A stretch of 64,000 nt of DNA from Sva-07 sp963828415 (GTDB lineage Bacteria > Actinomycetota > Acidimicrobiia > Acidimicrobiales > Ilumatobacteraceae): the NCBI GenBank assembly GCA_963828415.1, contig CAWHEI010000009.1:496001-560000 (forward strand), given 5' to 3'. The notes under the pieces were generated by a model. That model did no database searches, was not told the DNA's origin, and saw only the letters and a list, made by a program, of their open reading frames with translations. Numbering within the stretch: position 1 is the stretch's first letter; every line of letters starts with the position of its first letter. Below, piece by piece: positions 25,875-35,130 of this stretch. Position numbers and translations under genes: made by a program.

Positions 25875-26606
25875 ATGGCGTCACGCCCTCGGTTCTCGAT
25901 CATCGTGCCCGCTCACAACGAGGAGACACTGCTCCCCAGGGGACTGGAGGCACTTCGTTGCGCGATTGCGCGTGCCGGTTCGAGCGCCGAGATCGTCGTC
26001 GTCGCCAACCGGTGCACCGACGCGACGCAGTCCATCGCCGAGGCAGCGGGTGCCATTGTCGTGGTGGACGATCATCGGAACATCTCGTCGACCCGCAATG
26101 CCGGCGTCGCCGCGTCAGTCGGTGAGATCGTGGTGACGATCGACGCCGACACGGTCATGCATCCCGATGCGCTCGCCGAGGTCGACCGCCTCGTCGACGC
26201 CGGCACCTTCGTGGGAGGAGGGTGCAGTGTGGTGATGGAGCGACGCTCGTTCGGCCTGGCGGTCACGGAAGTGGTCGGAAACATCGTCATGACCCTGATG
26301 AGATCCGGCGCGGCGATGTTCTGGTGCCGTCGAGAGGACTTCGACGCAATCGGTGGCTTCGATCAGAGCCTGCGGATCGCCGAAGATCTCGATTTTGCCC
26401 AACGGCTACGACGTCACGGGCGCACGACGAATCGCCGATTCCGCAACGTGCGTTCAGCGCCGGCGACCGTCTGCGTGCGCAAGTGGGACCGCTTCGGCGA
26501 TTGGCACTACTTCGGCCGCTTCTCGGCGGCTGCGATGCGTGCGCGAAACCCCCGTGAGTCCGATGTGCGATTGATCGACGAGTATTTCTACGACTACAAC
26601 GCGTGA
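25875..26606 (+). CDS. Glycosyltransferase family 2
   Basis: A 243-residue GT-A fold enzyme that should transfer a sugar from a nucleotide-sugar donor. Seen are the opening FSIIVPAHNEETLLPRGLEA, the donor-site VVANRCTDAT, the DxD metal motif in VTIDADTVMHP, and the acceptor-side region CRREDFDAIGGFDQSLRIAE with ED.DFA.RL. It has no transmembrane helix, so it is cytoplasmic or peripheral. The acceptor is unknown. ATG 25875 opens the conserved fold. The gene stands alone. Confidence 0.88.
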   Translation: MASRPRFSIIVPAHNEETLLPRGLEALRCAIARAGSSAEIVVVANRCTDATQSIAEAAGAIVVVDDHRNISSTRNAGVAASVGEIVVTIDADTVMHPDALAEVDRLVDAGTFVGGGCSVVMERRSFGLAVTEVVGNIVMTLMRSGAAMFWCRREDFDAIGGFDQSLRIAEDLDFAQRLRRHGRTTNRRFRNVRSAPATVCVRKWDRFGDWHYFGRFSAAAMRARNPRESDVRLIDEYFYDYNA

Positions 26607-26663
26607 TCGCTGACGTCCTTCGAGCGAGTGGCGAGTCGTACACTTCGCTGCCGTGATCACATC

Positions 26664-28091
26664 ATGAACGAGCCAACGTCCGGCCGAACCCGTGCGGTGG
26701 TACCGCACCTGACCGTGGCCGAGCGTGTCGCTCGTGGGAAGGCCGCCCGGCGCGAGGTGCCACGGTCATCGCACGCGACACTCGCAGACGGCCCGGTGCG
26801 CCCCGACCCCGTGGAGCTGCTCGAGAGCCAGTCGGCGTCGCGGGTCGCCGAACTCGTACCGATCCGTTACGGGCGCATGCTCGTGTCGGCGTTCACGTTC
26901 TACCGGGGCGCCGCGCTGGTCATGGCGTCCGACCTCGCCGGCACCCCACGTTCTGGTCTGAACGTCCAACTGTGCGGTGACACCCATCTCATGAACTTCG
27001 GCGCCTTCGGCTCGCCCGAGCGGCGCATGGTGTTCGACATCAACGACTTCGACGAGACCGCTCCCGGTCCGTTCGAGTGGGACGTCAAGCGTCTGGCCGC
27101 GAGCGTCGAGATCGCCGCGCGGGACAACGGCTTCAACGGCAAGGATCGAACCAAGGTGGTGCTCGCTGCGGTCGAGGGCTACCGCACAGCAATGGCCGAG
27201 TTCGCGGAGATGACCAACCTCGAGGTGTGGTACACCACGATCGACGTCGACGCGTGGTTGCAGCAGCTCGGCGCCGACCTCGGGGCGAAGGCGATCAAGC
27301 GGGCAGAAGCGAACGTGGCGAAGGCTCGAACGAAGGACAGTCATCAGGCGTACAACAAGTTGACGCGACTCGTCGACGGCGAGCCCGTCATCGTCAGCGA
27401 CCCTCCATTGATCGAGCGGGTGGCCGACCTGTTCGGACCCCAGGAGCAGGAGGCAGTGCAGGCATCGATCCATGACATGTTCGTGCGGTACCGCGAGAGT
27501 CTGCAGAGCGACCGGCGACGCCTGCTCGAAGAGTTCCGCATCGTCGACGTGGCGCGCAAGGTGGTCGGCGTCGGCAGCGTCGGCACGCGAGCCTGGATCG
27601 TGCTGTTGCTCGGACGCGACGGCAACGACCCGCTCTTCCTGCAGGTCAAGGAGGCGCAGGCATCGGTGCTGACCGCGTTCGTCGGCCCCAAACGCCGCGT
27701 CGCCAATGGCAGGCGGGTCGTAGAGGGCCAACACCTCATGCAGGCGACCAGCGACATCTTCCTCGGTTACACGTCGGTCGTGGGAACCGACGACGTCAAG
27801 CGTGACTACTACTTCCGCCAGCTGCGCGACTGGAAGGGCTCCGCCGTCGTCGAGTCGATGAATCCCACGGGCCTCGCCGTGTACGCCGGTATGTGTGGCA
27901 AGGCATTGGCTCGGGCGCATGCCCGATCCGGTGACCGGGTCGCGATTGCGTCGTACCTCGGCTCGAGCGAGACGTTCGACAACGCGATCGCCGAATTCGC
28001 CGCGCTGTACGCCGACCGGAACCAACGCGACTACGAGATGCTCGTCGACGCCGAGGCAGGTGGACGCATCGAGGTCCGACGCGGTCTCTGA
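26664..28091 (+). CDS. DUF2252 family protein
   Basis: A 475-residue protein of the DUF2252 family, whose members resemble aminoglycoside-phosphotransferase/kinase-fold proteins; no activity is established. Typical family segments are visible: RMLVSAFTFYRGAALVMASD, the GDTHLMNFGAFGSPERRMVF segment, DINDFDETAPGPFEWDVKRL, and later FLQVKEAQASVL and YFRQLRDWKGSA. GDxHLxNFG resembles the catalytic loop of kinase-fold enzymes. It is convergent with the SulP gene, with only 10 bp between the stops. Confidence 0.87.
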   Translation: MNEPTSGRTRAVVPHLTVAERVARGKAARREVPRSSHATLADGPVRPDPVELLESQSASRVAELVPIRYGRMLVSAFTFYRGAALVMASDLAGTPRSGLNVQLCGDTHLMNFGAFGSPERRMVFDINDFDETAPGPFEWDVKRLAASVEIAARDNGFNGKDRTKVVLAAVEGYRTAMAEFAEMTNLEVWYTTIDVDAWLQQLGADLGAKAIKRAEANVAKARTKDSHQAYNKLTRLVDGEPVIVSDPPLIERVADLFGPQEQEAVQASIHDMFVRYRESLQSDRRRLLEEFRIVDVARKVVGVGSVGTRAWIVLLLGRDGNDPLFLQVKEAQASVLTAFVGPKRRVANGRRVVEGQHLMQATSDIFLGYTSVVGTDDVKRDYYFRQLRDWKGSAVVESMNPTGLAVYAGMCGKALARAHARSGDRVAIASYLGSSETFDNAIAEFAALYADRNQRDYEMLVDAEAGGRIEVRRGL

Positions 28092-28101
28092 CCCAGTCGC
28101 G

Positions 28102-29829
28102 TCAGACGGTGGCGCGTGCTCTGAACGCGTGCTCGGCGGCGGCGATCGTCGGGAAGATGTACTCCGCTCCGATCTCCTCGGTGAGGCCGTAGCGGTCGAG
28201 CTCCTCGCGGACCTCCGACATCACTTCGACCAGAACGAGCCTGACGCCCTGTTCCTGCAGATTGGTGTACACCGAACGCAGTGAGTCGGCGCCCGACAGG
28301 TCGATGTCGGGCATGGCCGCCGCATAGAGGCCGACCCAGTCCGGCGGATCGGCGGAGGTTCCGAACGCGAGGAGTTCCTCGCTGAGGTGCTCGGCGTTGG
28401 CGTAGTACAACGGTGCCGAGAACCGATAGACAACGAGGCCGGGCTCGGTCCGGTTGTCCGCCGTGACCTCGCTCGACGCCCAGTCGTCGCCGCCGACGGC
28501 CGTCATCGACGACAGCACCGCAGTGGGCGGGCGGTAGGAGCGACGCAGGTGATCGATGATCGACAGCACGATCGCCACGATGATGCCCTGCAGCACGCCG
28601 ACGAGGACGACGGTGCCCGCCGTGATCGCCGCAACGACGAACTCGTTGCGTCGCAGCTTCCAGATCCGCTTCATGCCGGCCATGTCGACGAGTTCGATGC
28701 CGATCAGGAACACCACGGTCGACAGGACCGCTTCTGGCATGTACTGCAGCGGCGCCGTGAGCCACAGCAGCACGATCGCCACGATCACCACGGTGACCAC
28801 CGAGGCGAACTGCGACTTGCCGCCGGCGCCGTCGACCATCTGGGTCTTCGTCGGGCTGCCGTTGACCACGAACGTGCCGGTGAAGGCCGCGCCGAGGTTG
28901 GCCGCGCCGAGGCCCACGAGGTCGACGTTCTCGTCGAACTTGTCGCTGTACTTGGCGGCATACGCCCGAGACGTCGCTGCGCTCTGAGCGAGGATCAGCA
29001 CGAAGATCGACACGGCGGTTCCCGCAAGCGCCGGCACGTCACTCCACGGAACCGACGGGAAGGAGAGACTGGGCAGACCGCTCGGCACCTTGCCGAGCGT
29101 GGCCACGCCGTCGTCGGCCAGATCCATCTGCCAGCTGATGAACATCGAGCCGATCACGGCGATGAGCGCCCCGGGGATCTTCGGCGAGATCGCTTTGCCG
29201 CCGAGAATGACGATCATCACCCCGGCCGAGACGGCCACGGTCGACCAGCTCACGTCGCCGATGTTCTCGAGCGTGCTCCAGAACTTTCCGAGTGTGCCAT
29301 CGAACGTGCGCCCGTCGATGGTGACGCCGTCACCGCTGGAGACGCCGAGCATGCCGCCGAACTGCCCGAACGCGACCTGGATTCCGACGCCGGTGAGGAA
29401 GCCGATGAGCACCGTGCGCGACATGAAGTCGGCGAGGAACCCGAGTCCGACGAGCCGGGCGATGATCAGCAGGACGGCGGCCATCAGCGCCACCATGCCG
29501 GCGAGCGCAATGTAGTCGGAGGACTGCGCCGTGGCGAGCCCGGCCAATCCAGCAGCCAGCACGGCGGCCGTCGCCGAGTCGGCACCCACGACCAGATGTC
29601 GCGACGACCCCAGGAGGGCGAACAACAGCAGTGGAATGAGGATCGTGTACAGCCCGGTGATCACCGGCATCCCGGCGATGGACGTGTAGCCCATGACTTC
29701 GGGGATCGCCAGCGCCGCCAGCGTGACGCCGGCGATGATGTCGGTCGGGATGCCCTTGCGGTCCAGAGGCAGGAGCCCCTGAAGGACCGCGATCCGGCGG
29801 CCTGGCTTCTCGAGAGTCTGGTCAGTCAT
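28102..29829 (-). CDS. SulP-family anion transporter with STAS domain
   Basis: A 575-residue permease with a membrane domain of 10-14 helices. Hallmarks are LPLDRKGIPTDIIAGVTLAA near the start, LAIPEVMGYTSIAGMPVITG, LYTILIPLLLFALLGSSRHL and a C-terminal STAS domain with DLSGADSLRSVYTNLQEQG. SulP proteins carry sulphate, bicarbonate or other anions; specificity cannot be read here. ATG 29829 is preferred over an upstream start because it lines up with the usual short N-terminus. It is divergent from an MFS gene. Confidence 0.93.
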   Translation of the reverse strand: MTDQTLEKPGRRIAVLQGLLPLDRKGIPTDIIAGVTLAALAIPEVMGYTSIAGMPVITGLYTILIPLLLFALLGSSRHLVVGADSATAAVLAAGLAGLATAQSSDYIALAGMVALMAAVLLIIARLVGLGFLADFMSRTVLIGFLTGVGIQVAFGQFGGMLGVSSGDGVTIDGRTFDGTLGKFWSTLENIGDVSWSTVAVSAGVMIVILGGKAISPKIPGALIAVIGSMFISWQMDLADDGVATLGKVPSGLPSLSFPSVPWSDVPALAGTAVSIFVLILAQSAATSRAYAAKYSDKFDENVDLVGLGAANLGAAFTGTFVVNGSPTKTQMVDGAGGKSQFASVVTVVIVAIVLLWLTAPLQYMPEAVLSTVVFLIGIELVDMAGMKRIWKLRRNEFVVAAITAGTVVLVGVLQGIIVAIVLSIIDHLRRSYRPPTAVLSSMTAVGGDDWASSEVTADNRTEPGLVVYRFSAPLYYANAEHLSEELLAFGTSADPPDWVGLYAAAMPDIDLSGADSLRSVYTNLQEQGVRLVLVEVMSEVREELDRYGLTEEIGAEYIFPTIAAAEHAFRARATV

Positions 29830-29966
29830 GGAGGAGCCCTGCGTGCATTTCGTCAACGTAGCCCGCTCGACTTCGCGCAACCGTCATTCGCGTGCTCGCC
29901 GATCGGTCATGACAAGATCACAGACGAATCCTTCGATCCGAAGGCGCACCGAGAGGCAGCAGGCAC

Positions 29967-31577
29967 ATGTCCGATGACACGAGCGCACCCACCGGAGACG
30001 ACGGCACCGAAACATCGAGCGGTAACACCAAGCTTGCGTTGCTGCTGGCGATGGCGATGTTCGTGCTCGTGGTCGACACCTCGATCATGAACGTGTCGAT
30101 CACGGCAGTCGCGGAGGACCTCGACGCCACGGTCAGCGACGTCCAAGCGGCGATTGCCATCGAGGCGTTGGTGTCGGCGGCGTTCATCCTGATCGCCAGC
30201 AAGCTCGGCGACCTCATGGGGCGTAAACGGGCCTACGTCCTCGGCCTGCTGGCCTATGCGATCGGCGCACTGGCGATGGTGCTCGCCCAGAGCATGACGC
30301 CGGTCTTCATCTTCTGGGCGGTCATCGGTGGCCTCGGCGCCTCGCTGCTGCTGCCGGCCATGCAGTCGCTGATCCACGGCAACTTCGAGGGCGCAGCGAT
30401 GAAGAAGACCTACGCCCTCGTCGGCGCTGCGGCGGCGGTCGGCGCCGCGATCGGCCCGCTGATCGGTGGATTCGTCACGACCTACCTCTCGTGGCGCGTC
30501 GGCTTCATGATGGAGGTGGTCATCATCGCCATCGTCCTGTTCAACATCGGCCTCGTCAAGGACGTCGCGTACACCGGCTTGCGCAAGATCGACACGGTCG
30601 GCGCCGGGCTGTCGATCGTCGGCATGGGCGGCGTCGTACTGGGGATCCTGGTGTGGCAGGAGGGGGGCGGATACGTGGGGCTGTTGATGGCGATCGGCGC
30701 CGTCGGCCTCGCATTGCTGGCGTGGTGGCTGGTCAAGCGCAAGCGCGAGGGCAAGGTCGCGCTGATCGACGCCGACCTGTTCAAGATCAAGAACTTCCGC
30801 GTCGGTGTGGCAGCGATGGTGCTGCAGCAGATCACGCTCGGCGGCGCCATGATCGCCCTGCCGCTGTACCTGCAGGTCACCTTGGAATACAACGCCATGC
30901 AGGCAGGCCTCTCGCTCGCCCCGTTGTCGCTGACGATGTTCGCCATCGCCGTGCTCGCAGGGAAGCGAACAGCGAAGCGGCGACCGGCGAGCATCATTCG
31001 TCTCGGTTTCGCGCTGGCCTTCGTCGGCATGGTCATCGTCGTTCCGGTCATCCCGCGCGGCGAATCCGGTTGGGCGTTGCTGATTCCACTGCTGATCGCC
31101 GGCGTCGGGCTCGGTCTCTTGGTGTCGCAGCTCAACAACTACATCCTCGGCCCGATCGAGGAGGAGCGAGTCAGCGAAGCCGCCGGCGTCAACTCGGCGG
31201 GGCAGTCCTTCGGCCTGTCGTTCGGGCTGGCGCTCGGTGGCGGCATCCTGCTCGCCACGCTGTCGTTCGGCTTCGTCTCGCTCACCGAGTCGAGCGATGT
31301 GATTCCACCGGCCGATCAAGAGCTGATCTCCACCGCCCTCGAGGACAACGCGCAGCTCGTCAGCACGACGCAACTCGAAGAACAGCTCGGCTCACAACCG
31401 AACGAGATCGTCGACGAGATCATCAGCATCAACACCGACGCCGGCAACCTGGCCCTCCAAGTGGCCATGCTCGTTCCGATCCTCGCGTGCCTGCTCGGCT
31501 TCGTGAACTCGTTCCGGATGATGCGCCTGCCCGACTTCACGCCATCGGAAGCCGCCGAAGGGCTCCTGGGCGGCTGA
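29967..31577 (+). CDS. MFS transporter, DHA2-like (14-helix) drug exporter
   Basis: A 536-residue major-facilitator permease. The first helix carries VLVVDTSIMNVSITAVAEDL, the DHA2 motif, motif A is GDLMGRKRAY, and motif C-like GAAAAVGAAIGPLIGGFV follows. Fourteen predicted helices and an extracytoplasmic loop near residues 430-490 fit the family. It probably expels drugs or metabolites using the proton gradient. The intergenic region shared with SulP is about 137 bp. Confidence 0.9.
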   Translation: MSDDTSAPTGDDGTETSSGNTKLALLLAMAMFVLVVDTSIMNVSITAVAEDLDATVSDVQAAIAIEALVSAAFILIASKLGDLMGRKRAYVLGLLAYAIGALAMVLAQSMTPVFIFWAVIGGLGASLLLPAMQSLIHGNFEGAAMKKTYALVGAAAAVGAAIGPLIGGFVTTYLSWRVGFMMEVVIIAIVLFNIGLVKDVAYTGLRKIDTVGAGLSIVGMGGVVLGILVWQEGGGYVGLLMAIGAVGLALLAWWLVKRKREGKVALIDADLFKIKNFRVGVAAMVLQQITLGGAMIALPLYLQVTLEYNAMQAGLSLAPLSLTMFAIAVLAGKRTAKRRPASIIRLGFALAFVGMVIVVPVIPRGESGWALLIPLLIAGVGLGLLVSQLNNYILGPIEEERVSEAAGVNSAGQSFGLSFGLALGGGILLATLSFGFVSLTESSDVIPPADQELISTALEDNAQLVSTTQLEEQLGSQPNEIVDEIISINTDAGNLALQVAMLVPILACLLGFVNSFRMMRLPDFTPSEAAEGLLGG

Positions 31578-31649
31578 CGTCGGATCATCCCGCACGCCCG
31601 TGGGCCGGACCGCTAGCTTCTGGCCAACGACGACGAGGGAGTCACGAAC

Positions 31650-32210
31650 ATGAACAGCACGATGGAATCCGGTACCGGCCTGGAAGGTCTGCGACTGGCA
31701 CGAGAATGGCCGGCGGTCTTCGTGATGGGTCTGATCACACTCGCGCTCGGCGTCGTGGTGATCTCGTGGCCGCAGGAAACGCTCACGGTGATCTCCGTGC
31801 TGATCGGCCTGCAGATTCTGGTGTTCGGGATCTATCGCCTCGTCACGGCGTTCTCGCACGACACCGTGTCGCCCGGTTGGACGGGGTTCGTCGGTGTCTT
31901 CGGCATCATCGTCGGCATCGTCGTGCTGCGCAATCCGTTCGAGACGGTCGCCGTGCTCGCCGCGCTGCTCGGAGTGGTCTGGATCATCGGCGGCATCATC
32001 GAGTTCATCGGGTCGATCGCCGACGGAAGCGCTGAACACCGCTGGCTGGGAGTGTTCGGCGGGCTGCTCTCGATCGCAGCCGGCATCGTCGTGGTCGCAT
32101 GGCCGGCGCCCACCGTGACCGTGATCGCCTGGATCTCCGGGCTCTACCTGATCGTGTTCGGGCTGTTCCTCTGCATCTCGGCCTTCCAGCTGCGCGGCCT
32201 CACCAAGTAG
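31650..32210 (+). CDS. HdeD-like (DUF308) membrane protein
   Basis: A 186-residue protein with six hydrophobic helices in three pairs: VFVMGLITLALGVVVISWPQ, LIGLQILVFGIYRLVTAF, FVGVFGIIVGIVVLRNPFET, LLGVVWIIGGIIEFIGSI, FGGLLSIAAGIVVVAWPAPT and ISGLYLIVFGLFLCISAF. The repeated GL...GI.VL..P pattern defines the DUF308/HdeD family, which in E. coli is linked to acid resistance. Function here is unproven. Confidence 0.88.
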   Translation: MNSTMESGTGLEGLRLAREWPAVFVMGLITLALGVVVISWPQETLTVISVLIGLQILVFGIYRLVTAFSHDTVSPGWTGFVGVFGIIVGIVVLRNPFETVAVLAALLGVVWIIGGIIEFIGSIADGSAEHRWLGVFGGLLSIAAGIVVVAWPAPTVTVIAWISGLYLIVFGLFLCISAFQLRGLTK

Positions 32211-32282
32211 CTCGCACGCCGTTCTGCGAACGCACCGAACCGAGCACCTCCGAGGCCAACGCACCGAGGTACCCTCCCCGCG

Positions 32283-33218
32283 ATGTGGAAGGTGCAGGCC
32301 AGACGGGTGCTCGAACGAGTTCTGGCCGTCGTGCTTCCAGCATCGGTCGCCGAACGCATCCGAACCTCGTATTCGACGGCAGGTCCGGCGACTCGGCGTG
32401 TGCTCGACCCGGTGCTCAGCGTCACACGTCACATGCCGGTCGGACACGTCGGTGAATTCGCATTGCCCGACCGACCCGACATCCGGATCCATGCGATGGA
32501 ATCAGTACTGGTTCGACGTCTGTACTGGTACGGCCTCGACGGCTACGAGCCGGGGGAGGGGCGCTGGTGGCACGAATTCTGCGCTCGTTCGACGAACATC
32601 CTCGAGCTCGGTTGCAACATCGGCGTGTACGCCGTGGTCGGTGGGCTCGCTGCACCGACGGCGCGCTATCGCGCCGTCGACCCGCACCCCGATTCGATCG
32701 CTGCGGCGAGGCGCAACCTCGCGACCAACGGCGTCACGAACGTCGAGCTGATCCAAGCTGCGGCAGTCGGTGTTCGTGAGGGGGCGACGGCGACGTTGAC
32801 CCTCCCCGCCGTCGAGCACTACGAGGCACCGACGGGCGCCTACCTCAGCGCTGCGGAAGGAGTGTCGCACCGCGGCTCGCAGGGTTCGATCGAGGTGCCG
32901 GTCGTCGCAGTCGTCGAGTTGCTCGACGGTGTCGATCTCATCAAGCTCGACATCGAAGGCCTCGAGGCCGAGGTGCTGTCGGCTGGCATGGAGATGATCC
33001 TGTCGAACCGACCGACCATCTTCGTGGAAGTACTGCGCAAGGCGGTTCGGTTGCGTGAGGTCATCCGCGAGCTGCACTCCCACGGGTATGTGGCGTGTTC
33101 GGTCGGCGAGTCCCTCCGGGTGTTGACCACCGACGAGATCGACAACGATGGAGTGCTAGCGCTCCATGGCAGTCGCGACGTCGTGCTCGTTCCCCGTGAG
33201 CGAATGGCCGACATCTGA
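32283..33218 (+). CDS. FkbM-family methyltransferase
   Basis: A 311-residue SAM-dependent methyltransferase. Motif I is ILELGCNIGVYAVVG, then YRAVDPHPDSIAAARRNLAT, and the family-specific LDGVDLIKLDIEGLEAEVLS followed by RPTIFVEVLRK. FkbM-type enzymes O-methylate sugars or polyketides, often on surface glycans; the substrate is unknown. It starts at ATG 32283. No glycan cluster is adjacent. Confidence 0.87.
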   Translation: MWKVQARRVLERVLAVVLPASVAERIRTSYSTAGPATRRVLDPVLSVTRHMPVGHVGEFALPDRPDIRIHAMESVLVRRLYWYGLDGYEPGEGRWWHEFCARSTNILELGCNIGVYAVVGGLAAPTARYRAVDPHPDSIAAARRNLATNGVTNVELIQAAAVGVREGATATLTLPAVEHYEAPTGAYLSAAEGVSHRGSQGSIEVPVVAVVELLDGVDLIKLDIEGLEAEVLSAGMEMILSNRPTIFVEVLRKAVRLREVIRELHSHGYVACSVGESLRVLTTDEIDNDGVLALHGSRDVVLVPRERMADI

Positions 33219-33237
33219 ACTCAACGACCGCTGCGCA

Positions 33238-33642
33238 TCACTCTCGATCCATCGACACCGCCATGCCGGGCAGGTCGACCCAGGGCTGCTTGTGCTCGCA
33301 CCAGGCTTCGACGTTCGGCGCGACGGCGGACTTGTCGTCGAGTGTGCCTGCCTTCACGGCGATCAGTCCGGCTGGCTCGATCATCGCCGAGTAGATCGGC
33401 GAGCCGCACGAGCCACAGAAGCGGCGGTACACGTACACCGCGTCGTCGTTCTCGCCGCGGTCCTCGAACGTGGTGAGTTCACCCGACACGGAGAGCTGGT
33501 TCTCCATCGCGATGAGGTTCACCGAGAACGCTCCGCCGCTCTGGCGCTGGCAGTGGTCGCAATGGCACACCGCCGTCGCGATCACGTCGCCCGTGAGTTC
33601 GTAGCTGATCTGACCACAGAGGCACCGTCCGGTTTGAGTCAT
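33238..33642 (-). CDS. GFA-family (CENP-V/GFA) zinc protein
   Basis: A 134-residue protein with the GFA zinc-binding pattern: RCLCGQISYEL near the start (Cys7, Cys9), CHCDHCQRQSG (Cys26, Cys28, Cys31) and a later RRFCGSCGSPIYS. The fold is that of glutathione-dependent formaldehyde-activating enzyme; most members are not proven to act on formaldehyde. The start at 33642 is divergent from the carotenoid oxygenase pair, with a palindrome-like site between them. Confidence 0.9.
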   Translation of the reverse strand: MTQTGRCLCGQISYELTGDVIATAVCHCDHCQRQSGGAFSVNLIAMENQLSVSGELTTFEDRGENDDAVYVYRRFCGSCGSPIYSAMIEPAGLIAVKAGTLDDKSAVAPNVEAWCEHKQPWVDLPGMAVSMDRE

Positions 33643-33688
33643 GGCCCGACGCTAGTGCTCCGGGCGCGCTCGATTCGGAGGCGGACGC

Positions 33689-33719
33689 ACCCGATATTTA
33701 CCGTGAGTAGATATTGGGT
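33689..33719 (+). promoter_or_regulatory. Imperfect inverted repeat in an AT-rich intergenic region
   Basis: ACCCGATAT (33689-33697) and ATATTGGGT (33711-33719) form an inverted repeat with one mismatch around a 13-bp spacer, in locally AT-rich DNA that contrasts with the GC-rich surroundings. It lies between the divergent GFA gene (start 33642) and carotenoid oxygenase gene (start 33772), about 50 bp from each, so it may be an operator. No regulator gene is adjacent. Confidence 0.45.
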
Positions 33720-33771
33720 CACCGGTGCACTACTGTTCGGTCCACTACACCATCCGAGGAGGGGACCCGAG

Positions 33772-35130
33772 ATGACCACGATCGACGACACCACACCACT
33801 GCACCTGCAGGGCAACGGCAGGCCGGTGACCGAGGAGCTCACGCTCACCGACCTGCGAGTGACAGGAACGATTCCTGCCGAACTCGACGGTCGTTACGTC
33901 CGCAACGGCGCCAACCCCTTGACAGGGCTGAGCGACCACCCGTTCTTCGGCGATGGCATGGTCCACGGCGTCCGTCTGCGCGACGGGGCCGCCGAGTGGT
34001 ACCGCAACAGGTACGTGCGCACACCGTTCATCGAGAATCCGGCGACCGACATCCTCGACCCGGCCGTGATGATGGACATGACCGCCTCGAAGGCGAACAC
34101 CCACGTGTTCGGCCACGCTGGTCGGATCCTCGCCCTCGAAGAAGGCCACTTCCCCTACGTCCTCGATGGCGACCTCGACACGGTCGGACCGCTCGACTTC
34201 GGCGGCACCCTCGCCGGGTCGTTCACCGCCCACCCCAAGGTCTGCCCGGAGACCGGCGAGATGCTCGCGTTCGGCTACTCGGCGTTCGAGCCCTATCTCC
34301 GCTACCTGCGGGTGTCGGCCGATGGTCAACTCGTGCAGACCGAGAACATCACCGTCGGGGGGCCGACGATGATGCACGACTTCAACGTCACCCGCAACAA
34401 CGTCGTGTTCATGGACCTTCCCGCGGTGTTCGACCTCGACATGGCGATGCGCGGCGAGATGCCGATCCACTGGGACGACAACTATCCGTCGCGTCTCGGC
34501 GTGATGCCTCGCACCGGCACCGACGCCGACGTGCGCTGGTACGACGTCGAGCCGGGCTACGTCTTCCATCCGATGAACTCCTACGAGGACGGCGACACGA
34601 TCGTGCTCGACGTCGCGCGCCTGAGCCACATCTGGCGCGACTCGATGATGGACTTCCCGCCGCCGGAGCTGTGGCGTTGGACGATCGACACCACGACGGG
34701 CAAGGTGCGCGAGGAGCAGATCGATGACCGCCCCGCCGAGTTCCCGCGGGTCGCCGACTCGGTGGTCGGGCTGAAGCACCGCTTCGGCTACATGATGGCC
34801 ATCCCCGACAATCCCGACTACACCGACCCGGCGAACCAGACCGGCGCCATCATCAAGTACGACCGCGAGACCGGCGAACGCAACGAGCACGTGCTCGGCC
34901 GCGGTCGTCTGCCGGGCGAGCCCGTGTTCGTGCCGGCCGACGGCGGGACGTCCGAGGACGACGGCTACCTGATGACGTTCGTCTACGAAGCCGACACCGA
35001 CACGAGCAGCTTCATCGTGCTCGACGCCGCAACGATGGACCAGACGCCGGTTGCCTCGATCGATCTGCCACGCATCCCGTTCGGGTTCCACGGCAACTGG
35101 ATCGACTCGTCGGTGGCGGGCGGGGCGTGA
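33772..35130 (+). CDS. Carotenoid cleavage oxygenase family protein, first of a tandem pair
   Basis: A 452-residue Fe(II) dioxygenase of the RPE65/CCO family, which cleaves double bonds in carotenoids, apocarotenoids or stilbene-type phenols. The four iron-binding histidines can be assigned: His154 (FTAHPKV), His202 (MMHDFN), His266 (YVFHPMNS) and His440 (GFHGNW). The N-terminus has RYVRNGANPL and HPFFGDGMVHGVRL. ATG 33772 is preceded by GAGGAGGGG. It overlaps the next gene by 4 bp. Confidence 0.93.
   Translation: MTTIDDTTPLHLQGNGRPVTEELTLTDLRVTGTIPAELDGRYVRNGANPLTGLSDHPFFGDGMVHGVRLRDGAAEWYRNRYVRTPFIENPATDILDPAVMMDMTASKANTHVFGHAGRILALEEGHFPYVLDGDLDTVGPLDFGGTLAGSFTAHPKVCPETGEMLAFGYSAFEPYLRYLRVSADGQLVQTENITVGGPTMMHDFNVTRNNVVFMDLPAVFDLDMAMRGEMPIHWDDNYPSRLGVMPRTGTDADVRWYDVEPGYVFHPMNSYEDGDTIVLDVARLSHIWRDSMMDFPPPELWRWTIDTTTGKVREEQIDDRPAEFPRVADSVVGLKHRFGYMMAIPDNPDYTDPANQTGAIIKYDRETGERNEHVLGRGRLPGEPVFVPADGGTSEDDGYLMTFVYEADTDTSSFIVLDAATMDQTPVASIDLPRIPFGFHGNWIDSSVAGGA

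Noticed and set aside
29930..29944. CCTTCG-ATC-CGAAGG palindrome between SulP and MFS genes
   Set aside because: Short arms and a 3-nt spacer; too weak to call an operator without conservation.
28387..30090. A long plus-strand frame opposite the SulP gene
   Set aside because: Composition dominated by Arg, His and Asp with no motif; the minus strand encodes an intact SulP permease.
33166..33771. N-terminal extension of the carotenoid oxygenase
   Set aside because: The extension runs antisense through the GFA gene; the family start and a good RBS point to ATG 33772.
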